Source of the DNA: JAWOJB01 sp046484325
GTDB taxonomy: Bacteria; Actinomycetota; Acidimicrobiia; Spongiisociales; ZC4RG35
Reading direction: 5' to 3'
NCBI GenBank assembly: GCA_046484325.1
Contig: JAWOJB010000001.1
Location: 1 to 41,793 of the forward strand
DNA: 41,793 bases
The stretch's first letter is position 1, and each line of letters opens with the position of its first letter. Positions 15,663-24,093 of the stretch are shown in pieces. The position numbers were made by a program, and so were the translations under genes. The notes under the pieces were generated by a model. The model was not told the origin of the DNA and did not search any database. It saw only the letters and a program-made list of their open reading frames with translations.

Positions 15663-18600
15663 GTGCCGGCTCGTAGCGACCTGGAGACGATCCTGCTCAT
15701 CGGCTCGGGCCCGATCGTGATCGGGCAAGCCTGCGAGTTCGACTACTCGGGCACCCAGGCGTCGAAGGTCCTGCGACGTCTCGGGTACCGGGTCGTGCTC
15801 GTGAACTCGAACCCGGCCACGATCATGACCGACCCCGAGTTCGCCGATCAGACCTACATCGAGCCGATCACAGCCGCCGTCGTCGAGCAGATCATCGCCC
15901 GGGAACGCCCGGACGCGATCCTCCCCACCCTCGGCGGCCAGACGGCTCTCAACGTGACCCGGGAGCTGGCCCGAGGCGCGGTGCTCGATCGTTTCGGTGT
16001 GGAGCTGATCGGGGCGGGTATCGACTCGATCGAGCGGGCCGAGGACCGCGGCCTTTTCAAGGAGACGATGGAGGCGGCCGGGATCGAGGTGCCGCGGGCG
16101 GGGTACGCCCGCTCCATGACCGAGGCGTTGCGGATCGCCCGCGAGATCGGCTATCCGGTGATGATCCGACCGTCCTACATCCTCGGCGGGGGTGGGACTG
16201 GCGTCGCCCACTCCGAGGAGGAGTTCGTCGAGAAGGCCCGATCGGGCATGGCGACCTCACCCGTCGGTGAGATCCTCGTGGAGGAATCGCTCGAGGGCTG
16301 GAAGGAGTTCGAGCTCGAGGTCATGCGGGACCGGCTCGACAATGCCGTCATCGTGTGCTCGATCGAGAACCTCGACCCGATGGGCGTCCACACCGGCGAC
16401 TCCATCACGGTGGCACCGATCCAGACCCTGTCGGATCGCGAGTACCAGGCGATGCGCACCGAGGGGATCGCCGTGCTGCGGGCGATCGGCGTGGAGACGG
16501 GCGGCTCGAACGTGCAGTTCGCCGTCGACCCCGTCACCGGCCGGCGGCTCGTGATCGAGATGAACCCGCGGGTGTCACGGTCGTCCGCCCTGGCCTCCAA
16601 GGCGACCGGGTTCCCGATCGCCAAGATCGCGGCCCAGCTCGCGGTCGGGATGACCCTCGACGAGATCGCCAACGACATCACGGGGGCCACCCCGGCGTCG
16701 TTCGAGCCGGCTCTCGATTACGTCGTGGTCAAAGTGCCGAGATTCGACTTTGCCAAGTTCCCCTCGGCCCCGAGGACGCTGGGGACGTCGATGCGGAGCG
16801 TGGGCGAGGCGATGGCCATCGGCCGGACCTTCCCCGAAGCCCTCCAGAAGGCCCTTCGCAGCCTCGAGCAGGGACGCGACGGGCTGAACGCCGACCCGGG
16901 CGAGGCGGCCTACCTCGGAATCTCCGACGATGAGCTCGGAATCTCCCTCGCCGCGCCGACACCCGAGCGCATCTTCCAGGTCGGCGAGGCGCTCCGGCGG
17001 GGTCATCCGGTAGACGAGGTTGCCAGCCGATCCCGCATCGATCCATGGTTCGTCGAGCAGATGGCCGAGATCGTCGAGGTCCGATCCGAGCTCGAGACGT
17101 CGGAGCCCTCGCCCGAGACGGTCCTCCATGCCAAACGTCACGGGTTCGCCGATGCCCAGCTCGCCCACCTGTGGCACCTCACCGAGGCCGAAGTCCGCCA
17201 CCTCCGCCTCGGATGGGGGTTGCGTCGCACGTACAAGATGGTCGACACCTGCGCCGCCGAGTTCGAAGCCGGAACGCCCTACCTGTACGGCACCTTCGAG
17301 GACGAGGACGAGGTGCCCCCTTCCAGCCGTCCGCGAGTGGTCGTGCTGGGATCGGGCCCCAACCGCATCGGTCAGGGCATCGAATTCGACTACTGCTGCG
17401 TGCACGCCGCCTTCGCCCTCGGCGACGCGGGATACGAGACGGTCATGGTCAACTGCAACCCGGAGACGGTCTCCACCGATTACGACACGTCTCACCGCCT
17501 TTACTTCGAGCCGCTGACCGTCGAGGACGTACTCGCCGTGGTCGAAGCGGAGCGACCGGAGGCGGTGATCGTCCAGCTCGGCGGGCAGACTCCGCTCAAC
17601 CTGGCTCGCCGTCTGGAGGAGGCGGGCGTCAGGATCGCCGGCACCCCTCCGGCCTCGATCGACGCGGCCGAGGACCGGGAGCAGTTCTCCGCCGTATGCC
17701 GCCGCCTCGGTATCAAACAGCCACCCCACGGTCTCGCCACCGGGCCGCTCGAGGCCGAGGAGGTCGTCGACCGGGTCGGACTGCCGGTCGTCGTCCGACC
17801 CTCCTTCGTCCTCGGCGGCCGGAAGATGCGGGTGGTCTATTCCTACGACGAGCTCACCGCCTATCTCGACGAGGTCTACGGCGACCGGGCCGAGGCCGAC
17901 ATCGCCGGCGCCCCGCTCCTGGTCGACCGATTCCTCGAGTCGGCAACCGAGGTCGACGTGGATGCGCTCTTCGACGGAGAGGAGGTGCTCCTCGGCGGGG
18001 TCATGGAGCACGTGGAGGAGGCCGGGGTCCATTCCGGCGACTCCGCCTGCGTGGTACCTCCCCCCACCCTGGGGTCGGGTGCCCTGGACGAGATCGTCCG
18101 GATCACCGATGCCCTCGCTCGTGCGATCGGCGTACGCGGGCTCATCAACATCCAGTTCGCCGTGAAGGGCGACGAGGTGTTCGTCCTCGAGGCCAACCCT
18201 CGCGCCTCCCGCACTGTCCCCTTCATCTCGAAGGCCTCCGGGGTCCCCCTGGCCAAGCTGGCCGCCCGGGTGATGATGGGGGAGACCCTCGCCGGTCTGC
18301 GCGCCGAGGGCCTCGTGCCCGCCTCGGTCACCCCGGACTTCGTGGCCGTGAAGGAGGCGGTGCTCCCGTGGGACCGCTTCCCCGAGGAGGACACCGTGCT
18401 GGGGCCGGAGATGCGGGCCACCGGCGAGGTCATGGGGATCGGTGCCGACGTCGGCATCGCCTACGCCAAGGCGCTGCTCGGAGCGGGCCACCGCCTGCCC
18501 TCGTCTGGCACCGTCTTCCTGTCCCTCGCCGATCGCGACAAGGCGATGGGCCTCGCCGTAGCCCAGGCCTTCACGATGCTCGGATTCTCGCTGCTTGCCA

Positions 18601-18941
18601 CCCCGGGGACCGCCCGGTTCCTGGCCCACCACGCCATCGAAGCCGAGGTGGTCAACAAGGTGGGAGAGGGGCCGAGGGACACCCGGGAGCGGATCGTGGC
18701 CGGCGAGGTGCAGCTCGTCATCAACACCCCGCGCGGGGGCCGGGCCAGGTCGGACGGCCGGCTGATCCGCCACGCCTCGCGCCTCATGGGGGTTCCGTGC
18801 GTGACGACCATCCAGGGCGGGCTGGCCGTGGCGCGCGCCCTTCGCGCCGGCGACGAAGCCACACTCGAGCCCCGAAGCCTCCAGGACTGGCACGCGCCGC
18901 TCACCGCCACCGGTGCCCGGCAGGCGGCCGGGGCACCGTGA
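15663..18941 (+). CDS. carB: carbamoyl-phosphate synthase large subunit
   Basis: 1,092 residues, full length. Two ATP-grasp halves repeat the same plan. The first starts LIGSGPIVIGQACEFDYSG and has LEGWKEFELEVMRD and EMNPRVSRSSALASKATGFP. The second starts VLGSGPNRIGQGIEFDY and has LEANPRASRTVPFISKASGVP. A C-terminal MGS-like allosteric domain follows (TPGTARFLAHH, then VINTPRGG), the UMP-binding module in other CarB proteins. GTG start giving the conserved PARSDLETILLIG. The 4-nt GTGA overlap with pyrD means no pyrK lies between them. Confidence 0.98.
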   Translation: MPARSDLETILLIGSGPIVIGQACEFDYSGTQASKVLRRLGYRVVLVNSNPATIMTDPEFADQTYIEPITAAVVEQIIARERPDAILPTLGGQTALNVTRELARGAVLDRFGVELIGAGIDSIERAEDRGLFKETMEAAGIEVPRAGYARSMTEALRIAREIGYPVMIRPSYILGGGGTGVAHSEEEFVEKARSGMATSPVGEILVEESLEGWKEFELEVMRDRLDNAVIVCSIENLDPMGVHTGDSITVAPIQTLSDREYQAMRTEGIAVLRAIGVETGGSNVQFAVDPVTGRRLVIEMNPRVSRSSALASKATGFPIAKIAAQLAVGMTLDEIANDITGATPASFEPALDYVVVKVPRFDFAKFPSAPRTLGTSMRSVGEAMAIGRTFPEALQKALRSLEQGRDGLNADPGEAAYLGISDDELGISLAAPTPERIFQVGEALRRGHPVDEVASRSRIDPWFVEQMAEIVEVRSELETSEPSPETVLHAKRHGFADAQLAHLWHLTEAEVRHLRLGWGLRRTYKMVDTCAAEFEAGTPYLYGTFEDEDEVPPSSRPRVVVLGSGPNRIGQGIEFDYCCVHAAFALGDAGYETVMVNCNPETVSTDYDTSHRLYFEPLTVEDVLAVVEAERPEAVIVQLGGQTPLNLARRLEEAGVRIAGTPPASIDAAEDREQFSAVCRRLGIKQPPHGLATGPLEAEEVVDRVGLPVVVRPSFVLGGRKMRVVYSYDELTAYLDEVYGDRAEADIAGAPLLVDRFLESATEVDVDALFDGEEVLLGGVMEHVEEAGVHSGDSACVVPPPTLGSGALDEIVRITDALARAIGVRGLINIQFAVKGDEVFVLEANPRASRTVPFISKASGVPLAKLAARVMMGETLAGLRAEGLVPASVTPDFVAVKEAVLPWDRFPEEDTVLGPEMRATGEVMGIGADVGIAYAKALLGAGHRLPSSGTVFLSLADRDKAMGLAVAQAFTMLGFSLLATPGTARFLAHHAIEAEVVNKVGEGPRDTRERIVAGEVQLVINTPRGGRARSDGRLIRHASRLMGVPCVTTIQGGLAVARALRAGDEATLEPRSLQDWHAPLTATGARQAAGAP

Positions 18942-19849
18942 CCGACCTCTCGACCCGGCTGGGACCGGTGCGGCTGGCGACCCCGCTCGTCGCTGCCTCC
19001 GGCACGGTGGGATCGGTGTGGGAGTTCGAGCAGGTCGCCGATCTCACCGCCTACGGGGCGGCCGTCGCCAAATCGGTGAGCGGCGAGCCGTGGGCGGGGC
19101 GCCCTGCGCCGCGGCTGGCACCGGCGGGTACCGGGATGCTCAACGGCATCGGGATCCAGAACCCGGGGATCGACGCCTGGGGAGACGAGACCGGTCCCCG
19201 GCTCCGGACGCTCCCGGTGCCCGTGTGGGGCTCGGCCGTGGGCGGCGACCCCGACGAGTTCGCCCGGGTGGCCACCCGCCTGGAGGAGCTCGGGGTCGCC
19301 GCGATCGAGATCAACCTCTCGTGCCCCAACCTCGAGGACGGCCGGATGTTCGCCCTCGACGCCGACCGCTCGGCCCGGGTGGTCGACGAAGTACGGTCGG
19401 CGGTCGACCTGCCCATCGGCGCCAAGCTCTCGCCGAACGCCGAGCGGATCGCCGTGGTCGCCGGGGCCTGCGCGACCGCCGGTGCGGACTGGGTGGTCCT
19501 CACGAACACGGTCTGGGGTGCGTCGATCGATCTCGAAACCCGACGCCCGGCCCTCTCCGGGACCATCGGCGGCTACTCGGGGCCTCCCATCAAGCCCGTG
19601 GCGATGCGATGTGTGATCGAGGTCCGCCAGGCACATCCCCAGCTGCCCATCCTCGGGTGCGGAGGCGTGACGTCGGGCGCCGACGTCGTCGAGTACCTGC
19701 TCGCCGGTGCCTCCGCAGTCGGCGTCGGGACGATCCATTTTGCCGAGCCCAGAGCCGGTCGCCGCATTCTGGGCGAGCTGCAACGCTGGTGCCGGGCCCA
19801 CTCGGTGGGGCGCGTGTCCGACCTGGTGGGAGGGATGGTGCCCTGGTGA
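18938..19849 (+). CDS. pyrD: dihydroorotate dehydrogenase, class 1
   Basis: FMN enzyme that oxidises dihydroorotate to orotate; 303 residues. The start LSTRLGPVRLATPLVAASGTVG, then GIGIQNPGI and the active-site C129 in INLSCPN, mark a cytosolic class 1 enzyme, closest to class 1B (NAD-linked), and not the membrane quinone-dependent class 2. FMN-phosphate motifs GCGGVTSGADVVEYLLAGASAVGVG are present. Class 1B enzymes normally work with PyrK, often encoded next to pyrD; no pyrK is visible here. GTG start, coupled to carB and pyrF. Confidence 0.93.
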   Translation: MTDLSTRLGPVRLATPLVAASGTVGSVWEFEQVADLTAYGAAVAKSVSGEPWAGRPAPRLAPAGTGMLNGIGIQNPGIDAWGDETGPRLRTLPVPVWGSAVGGDPDEFARVATRLEELGVAAIEINLSCPNLEDGRMFALDADRSARVVDEVRSAVDLPIGAKLSPNAERIAVVAGACATAGADWVVLTNTVWGASIDLETRRPALSGTIGGYSGPPIKPVAMRCVIEVRQAHPQLPILGCGGVTSGADVVEYLLAGASAVGVGTIHFAEPRAGRRILGELQRWCRAHSVGRVSDLVGGMVPW

Positions 19850-20595
19850 CGCCTCCTCCCGTCCTCGTGGCGCTCGACGTCCCATCGGCCGAGCAGGCCG
19901 TGCGCCTCGCCGGTCGCCTGGCGCCCTGGGTGGCGGGCTTCAAGGTGGGCCTGGAGCTGCTGATGGGTCCGGGCCCGATGACCATCGCTGCAGTGGCCGA
20001 GCTCGGCAAGCCCGTGTTCGCCGACGCCAAGGTCCACGACATCCCTACCACCGCCGGGAGGGCAGCCCGTCAGCTCGGGAGACTGGGTGCCCGCTGGGTG
20101 ACCGTCCACGCGGCCGGGGGAGCGGCGATGGTCACCGCCACGGTGGAGGGCCTGGCGGAAGGGGCGGGCGGGCGGGCGGCGGGGATCCTGGCGGTGACGG
20201 TCCTCACCTCGCTCACCGCCGAGGACCTGGAGCGGATCGGTGTGGGCCGGACCCCGGGACGGCAGGTGGGGAGGCTCGCCAAGCTGGCCGCCGACACCGG
20301 GGCGGAGGGGGTGGTGTGCTCGGTGCGGGAGCTCGGTGACGTCGCCCAGGTCGCGCCTTCGCTCGTGCGGGTGACGCCCGGTATCCGGATGGCGGACTCC
20401 CCGTCCGACGATCAGGTTCGCACCGCCACGCCGGCCGAGGCCCTGGCGCGAGGCGCCACCTATCTGGTGGTGGGACGGCCGATCACCGCGGCGGCCGACC
20501 CCGAGCAGGCTGCGGCCCGGCTTGCCGCCGAGCTCGCCGCGGCCGCTCCCGTGGAGTTGGTAGAGTCGCCGTCGATCGATCCGGGGAGGGATTGA
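19846..20595 (+). CDS. pyrF: orotidine 5'-phosphate decarboxylase
   Basis: Final step to UMP; 249 residues. The catalytic tetrad appears as DAKVHDIPTT (D-x-K-x-x-D), preceded by the substrate-binding VALDVPS with its Asp and by GFKVGLELLMGPGP. The phosphate-binding end has VTPGIRM and ATYLVVGRPIT. GTG start in a GTGA overlap with pyrD. The stop overlaps the mihF ATG by 1 nt (TGATG). A -10 box for mihF lies inside the last 12 codons. Confidence 0.95.
   Translation: MTPPPVLVALDVPSAEQAVRLAGRLAPWVAGFKVGLELLMGPGPMTIAAVAELGKPVFADAKVHDIPTTAGRAARQLGRLGARWVTVHAAGGAAMVTATVEGLAEGAGGRAAGILAVTVLTSLTAEDLERIGVGRTPGRQVGRLAKLAADTGAEGVVCSVRELGDVAQVAPSLVRVTPGIRMADSPSDDQVRTATPAEALARGATYLVVGRPITAAADPEQAAARLAAELAAAAPVELVESPSIDPGRD
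20561..20566 (+). promoter_or_regulatory. -10 element (TAGAGT) for mihF inside the pyrF end
   Basis: GGTAGAGT lies within the last codons of pyrF, 28 nt before the mihF ATG. The resulting short leader would keep the GGGGAGGG ribosome-binding site at 20583-20590. It would let mihF, gmk and downstream genes escape PyrR control. The same GGTAGAGT recurs before infC. Confidence 0.4.
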
Positions 20596-20906
20596 TGGCA
20601 TTGCCGCAGCTGTCGGACGAGCAACGAGCCGCCGCTCTCGCAAAGGCGGCCGAGGCCCGAAGAGCGAGAGCCGAGGTGAAGGAGTTGCTCAAGACGGGCT
20701 CCATGTCCCTCGCCGAGCTGCTCGACCGGGCGGAATCCGACGACATCCTCGCCGGCCTCAAGGTGTCCTCGGTCCTGTCCTCGATGCCAGGGACCGGCAA
20801 GGTGAAGGCCAACCGGCTCATGGAGTCTCTCGGCATCGCCGACAACCGGCGGCTGCGGGGCCTCGGAGACCGCCAGCGTGCCTCCCTCCTCGCCGAGTTC
20901 GCTTGA
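20595..20906 (+). CDS. mihF: actinobacterial integration host factor (mIHF)
   Basis: Small nucleoid-associated DNA-binding protein specific to Actinobacteria; 103 residues. ALPQLSDEQRAAALAKAAEA begins a long helix, followed by the helix-two-turns-helix region (SSMPGTGKVKANRLMESLGI) and the near-invariant RRLRGLGDRQR. It matches mycobacterial mIHF over its whole length. The ATG is fixed by GGGGAGGG 4 nt upstream and a TGATG overlap with pyrF. gmk starts inside its 3' end. This gene by itself argues for an actinobacterial host. Confidence 0.96.
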   Translation: MALPQLSDEQRAAALAKAAEARRARAEVKELLKTGSMSLAELLDRAESDDILAGLKVSSVLSSMPGTGKVKANRLMESLGIADNRRLRGLGDRQRASLLAEFA

Positions 20907-21489
20907 GCCGGGCAGGCTGATCGTCGTCTCCGGCCCCTCGGGTGCCGGCAAGTCGACCATCGTCCGCCAGGTGGCCGAGCGGACGGGGATCCGGGTGTCG
21001 GTCTCCGTCACGACCCGCAGGCCCCGACCCGGGGAGCTGGTCGGGCAGGCGTACCACTTCGTCGGGGAGGGGGAGTTCGATCGTCTCGTCGACTCCGGCA
21101 AGCTCCTCGAATGGGCCAGGTACGGGAGGCACCGATACGGGACCCCGCGAGGGCCGGTGCTCGACCGCATCGACCGGGGCGAGGACGTCCTCCTCGAGAT
21201 CGAGGTCCAGGGCGCCCGCCAGGTTCGCGAGCGCCACCCGGGTGCCCTGCTCGTCTTCATCACCCCGCCCGATCGCCACGAGCTCGAACGGCGACTGCGC
21301 GACCGAGGAGACACCGACGACGAGGACGTCGCCCGGAGGCTCCGGATCGCCCTCGACGAGATCGACCAGGCACCAGAGCTCTTCGACCACCTCGTCGTGA
21401 ACGATCGGCTGGAGGAGGCGGTCGCCGAGGTGATCGAATTGATCCGGCCCGGGAGTGCGAGGATTGGATCGACGGGCTGCGACGGGTAG
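20878..21489 (+). CDS. gmk: guanylate kinase
   Basis: ATP-dependent GMP to GDP kinase; 203 residues. P-loop LIVVSGPSGAGKST, GMP-binding SVTTRRPRPGE with YHFV and LEWARYGRHRYGTPR, and the region VLLEIEVQGARQVRE. GTG 20878 is the only standard in-frame start before the fold; it overlaps mihF by 29 nt and adds about 12 variable residues. The TAG stop is part of the -10 hexamer of rpoZ. The mihF-gmk-rpoZ-coaBC-metK order is conserved in actinobacteria. Confidence 0.94.
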   Translation: MPPSSPSSLEPGRLIVVSGPSGAGKSTIVRQVAERTGIRVSVSVTTRRPRPGELVGQAYHFVGEGEFDRLVDSGKLLEWARYGRHRYGTPRGPVLDRIDRGEDVLLEIEVQGARQVRERHPGALLVFITPPDRHELERRLRDRGDTDDEDVARRLRIALDEIDQAPELFDHLVVNDRLEEAVAEVIELIRPGSARIGSTGCDG

Positions 21490-21492
21490 CCT
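21487..21492 (+). promoter_or_regulatory. -10 element (TAGCCT) for rpoZ, overlapping the gmk stop
   Basis: TAGCCT ends 9 nt before the rpoZ ATG, and its first three bases are the gmk TAG stop. No Shine-Dalgarno sequence precedes the ATG, so a leaderless rpoZ-coaBC transcript is likely. Confidence 0.5.
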
Positions 21493-21501
21493 GAGGGACC
21501 C

Positions 21502-21723
21502 ATGCGTATCGAAGATGTCATCGACCAGGTCGGCAACCGGTTCGCCACGGTGGTGGTCTCCGCCCGACGCGCCCGCCAGATCAACGCCTACTTCAACCAG
21601 TTGGGGGAGGGGTACGGCCATTACGTTCCGCCGCAGGTCCACTCGCTCAGCCGTAAGCCCCTGACGATCGCCATGGAGGAGATCGCCGTGGGCAAGGTGA
21701 AGGTCGAGCGCGAGGAGGACTGA
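21502..21723 (+). CDS. rpoZ: DNA-directed RNA polymerase omega subunit
   Basis: 73-residue subunit that helps assemble RNA polymerase by holding the beta' C-terminus. MRIEDVIDQVGNRFATVVVSARRARQI is the family core, and KPLTIAMEEIAVGKVKV is the typical actinobacterial end. ATG start 9 nt after a -10 box. TGATG overlap with coaBC. Confidence 0.93.
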   Translation: MRIEDVIDQVGNRFATVVVSARRARQINAYFNQLGEGYGHYVPPQVHSLSRKPLTIAMEEIAVGKVKVEREED

Positions 21724-22907
21724 TGCTCGACGGCCGGCGGGTGGTGCTGGCCGTCACCGGCGGAGTCGCCGCCTACAAGGCCGCGTACCTCGCCCGGCGC
21801 CTCGTCGAGGCGGGGGCCGACGTGAGGGCGATCATGACCGATTCGGCTAAGGCCTTCCTCGGTCCCCAGACCCTGTCCGCGATCACCGGTCACCCGGTGG
21901 GCGATCGGCTCTTTGGTGACCCTTCCTCCGTGAGCCCCCACACCGAGCTCGGCCACTGGGCCGAGCTCGTCGTCATCGCACCGGCGACCACCGCCACGAT
22001 CGCCCGCATCGCCTCGGGCCTGTCCGAGGACCTCGTGTCGGCGACGGTCCTCGCCGCCCGTTGCCCGGTGCTCGTGGCCCCCGCCATGCACACCGAGATG
22101 TGGGCCCACCCTGCCACCCGGCGGAATCTCGCGACACTCGTGGGCGACGGCGTCACGGTGGTCGGACCGGTGTCCGGGTCCCTGGCAGGGGGGGACGAAG
22201 GAATCGGTCGGATGGTCGAGCCCGAGGATCTGCTCCAGGCGATCGACGGCATCCTGGCGACGCCGCTGCGCGGCTGGAAGGTGCTCGTCACGGCCGGGGG
22301 CACCAGGGAGCCGATCGACCCGGTGCGCTACGTCGGGAACCGTTCGTCGGGTCGGATGGGACACGCCGTAGCCGACGAGGCAGCCCGCCGGGGCGCCTCT
22401 GTCGTGCTCGTGACCACCTCCGATCTCGCGACCGCTCCCGCCGTCGAGCGGATCCGGGTCGAGACGGCCGCCGAGATGGACGCCGCCGTTCGCTCGGTGG
22501 CCGCCGACGTGGCCGTGATGGCCGCCGCAGTCGCCGACTTCCGTCCCGCCGACCCTGCGGATGGCAAGCTGAACCGGGCGGATGGGCCCCCCAGCGTCGT
22601 GTTCGAGGCGACCCCGGACGTGCTGGCCGGCGTGGTCGCCCGCGAGGACCGTCCCCGGGTCGTGGTCGGTTTCGCCGCCGAGACGGGCGACCTGGGCCGG
22701 GCGGTCGACAAGGCCCGGCGCAAGGGGGTCGACCTGCTGGTTGCCAACGACGTGGCCGAGGAGGGGTCCGGCTTCGGGGTCGGGACCAACCGGGTGATGA
22801 TCGTGCGGGCCGACGGCACCACCGATCAGTGGCCCCTCATGTCCAAAGCCGAGGTGGCCGTTCGGCTATGGGACGAGGTCGGCCGACTGCTGGTCTCCGC
22901 CGGGTAA
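21723..22907 (+). CDS. coaBC: bifunctional phosphopantothenoylcysteine decarboxylase / phosphopantothenate-cysteine ligase
   Basis: Second and third steps from phosphopantothenate to CoA; 394 residues. The N-terminal FMN-dependent CoaC domain (VVLAVTGGVAAYKAAYLARRL, the active-site His in SPHTELG, and PAMHTEMW) is followed from about residue 180 by CoaB (VLVTAGGTREPIDPVRYVGN, RSSGRMGHAVADEAARRGA, AAVADFRP, the Lys in DGKLNR). The PAMH form replaces the PAMN of E. coli, as in other actinobacteria to my knowledge. Start overlaps rpoZ (TGATG). The TAA stop is inside the metK -10 hexamer. Confidence 0.96.
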   Translation: MLDGRRVVLAVTGGVAAYKAAYLARRLVEAGADVRAIMTDSAKAFLGPQTLSAITGHPVGDRLFGDPSSVSPHTELGHWAELVVIAPATTATIARIASGLSEDLVSATVLAARCPVLVAPAMHTEMWAHPATRRNLATLVGDGVTVVGPVSGSLAGGDEGIGRMVEPEDLLQAIDGILATPLRGWKVLVTAGGTREPIDPVRYVGNRSSGRMGHAVADEAARRGASVVLVTTSDLATAPAVERIRVETAAEMDAAVRSVAADVAVMAAAVADFRPADPADGKLNRADGPPSVVFEATPDVLAGVVAREDRPRVVVGFAAETGDLGRAVDKARRKGVDLLVANDVAEEGSGFGVGTNRVMIVRADGTTDQWPLMSKAEVAVRLWDEVGRLLVSAG

Positions 22908-22910
22908 CCT
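22905..22910 (+). promoter_or_regulatory. -10 element (TAACCT) for metK, overlapping the coaBC stop
   Basis: GGGTAACCT; its TAA is the coaBC stop codon. It lies 28 nt before the metK ATG, leaving a leader of about 20 nt with a GAGG site near the ATG. The gap is too short for a SAM riboswitch. Confidence 0.45.
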
Positions 22911-22938
22911 CCGGCCGTTCCCCACCCATCGAGGCCCG

Positions 22939-24093
22939 ATGTCCGAGCGCAACTGGTGGTTCACCTCCGAATCCGTGACCGAGGGCCATCCCGACAAGGT
23001 CGCCGACTCGATCTCCGACGCCGTGCTCGACGCGGCGCTCGCCGGCGATCCCCATTCCCGGGTGGCCTGTGAGGTCCTCGTCACCACCAAACGGGTGATC
23101 GTGGCGGGCGAGATCGCGTCGGAGACCGCCATCGATGCCGATGCCATCGCCCGCGAGGTCATCGCCGAGATCGGCTACGACGGCTTCGACCCCGCCTTCT
23201 CGGCCGACACGGTGGACGTCGAGGTGCTGCTCGACCGCCAGAGCCCGGAGATCGCCCAGGGGGTCATCGGCGGAGCGGAGTTGGGAGCCGGGGACCAGGG
23301 CATCATGTTCGGCTTCGCCGTCGACGAGACCGACGAGCTCATGCCGCTCCCGATCCAGCTGGCCCACCGGCTGGCCGAACGCCTGGCGGCGGTGCGCAAG
23401 CTCGGCGTCCTCGACTACCTCCGTCCCGACGGGAAGACCCAGGTCTCGGTGGAGTACCGGAACGACCGGCCGTTGCGGGTGACGAGCGTCCTCATCTCGG
23501 CCCACCACGGCCCCGGCGTCGACGTCCGCGGCCGGCTCGCAGCCGACCTCATGGAGCACGTGGTGCGGGTCGCCATCCCGCCTGACCTGCTCGAGTCCGA
23601 GCCCTGCTTCTACGTCAACCCGACCGGGTCCTTCGAGATCGGCGGTCCCCATGCCGACACCGGCCTGACCGGTCGCAAGATCATCGTCGACACGTACGGC
23701 GGCTATGCCCGGCACGGCGGCGGCGCCTTCTCGGGCAAGGACCCCACCAAGGTCGACCGATCCGCGGCGTACGCCGCCCGGCACGCGGCGAAGACGATCG
23801 TGGCAGCCGGCCTGGCGCGCAAGTGCGAGGTGCAGCTCGCCTACGCCATCGGGCGGGCCGAGCCGTTCTCGATCCATCTCGAGACCTTCGGGACCGAGCA
23901 GGTCGATCCCGGACGGCTGGAGTCCATGCTCGGCTCGTTCTTCGACTTCCGGCCCGCCGCCATCATCGAACGTCTCGACCTTCGCACGCCCCGGTACCGC
24001 CGGATCGCGGCATACGGTCACTTCGGGAGGCCGGACCTGCCGTGGGAGTCGACCGACCGGGCGGCCGAGCTGGCGGCCGCCGCCGGCCTCTGA
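22939..24093 (+). CDS. metK: S-adenosylmethionine synthetase
   Basis: Makes SAM from methionine and ATP; 384 residues, normal length. FTSESVTEGHPDKVADSISD (signature start), GAGDQGIMFG (signature 1) and GGGAFSGKDPTKVDRSAAY (signature 2, with the potassium and phosphate contacts) are all present. The end, HFGRPDLPWE, is typical. The SAM supplies methyltransferases here such as RsmB and the SpoU enzyme. The priA frame overlaps its 3' end. Confidence 0.97.
   Translation: MSERNWWFTSESVTEGHPDKVADSISDAVLDAALAGDPHSRVACEVLVTTKRVIVAGEIASETAIDADAIAREVIAEIGYDGFDPAFSADTVDVEVLLDRQSPEIAQGVIGGAELGAGDQGIMFGFAVDETDELMPLPIQLAHRLAERLAAVRKLGVLDYLRPDGKTQVSVEYRNDRPLRVTSVLISAHHGPGVDVRGRLAADLMEHVVRVAIPPDLLESEPCFYVNPTGSFEIGGPHADTGLTGRKIIVDTYGGYARHGGGAFSGKDPTKVDRSAAYAARHAAKTIVAAGLARKCEVQLAYAIGRAEPFSIHLETFGTEQVDPGRLESMLGSFFDFRPAAIIERLDLRTPRYRRIAAYGHFGRPDLPWESTDRAAELAAAAGL

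Noticed and set aside
22908..22938. SAM riboswitch before metK
   Set aside because: The gap is 31 nt, too short for any known SAM aptamer, and shows no hairpin.
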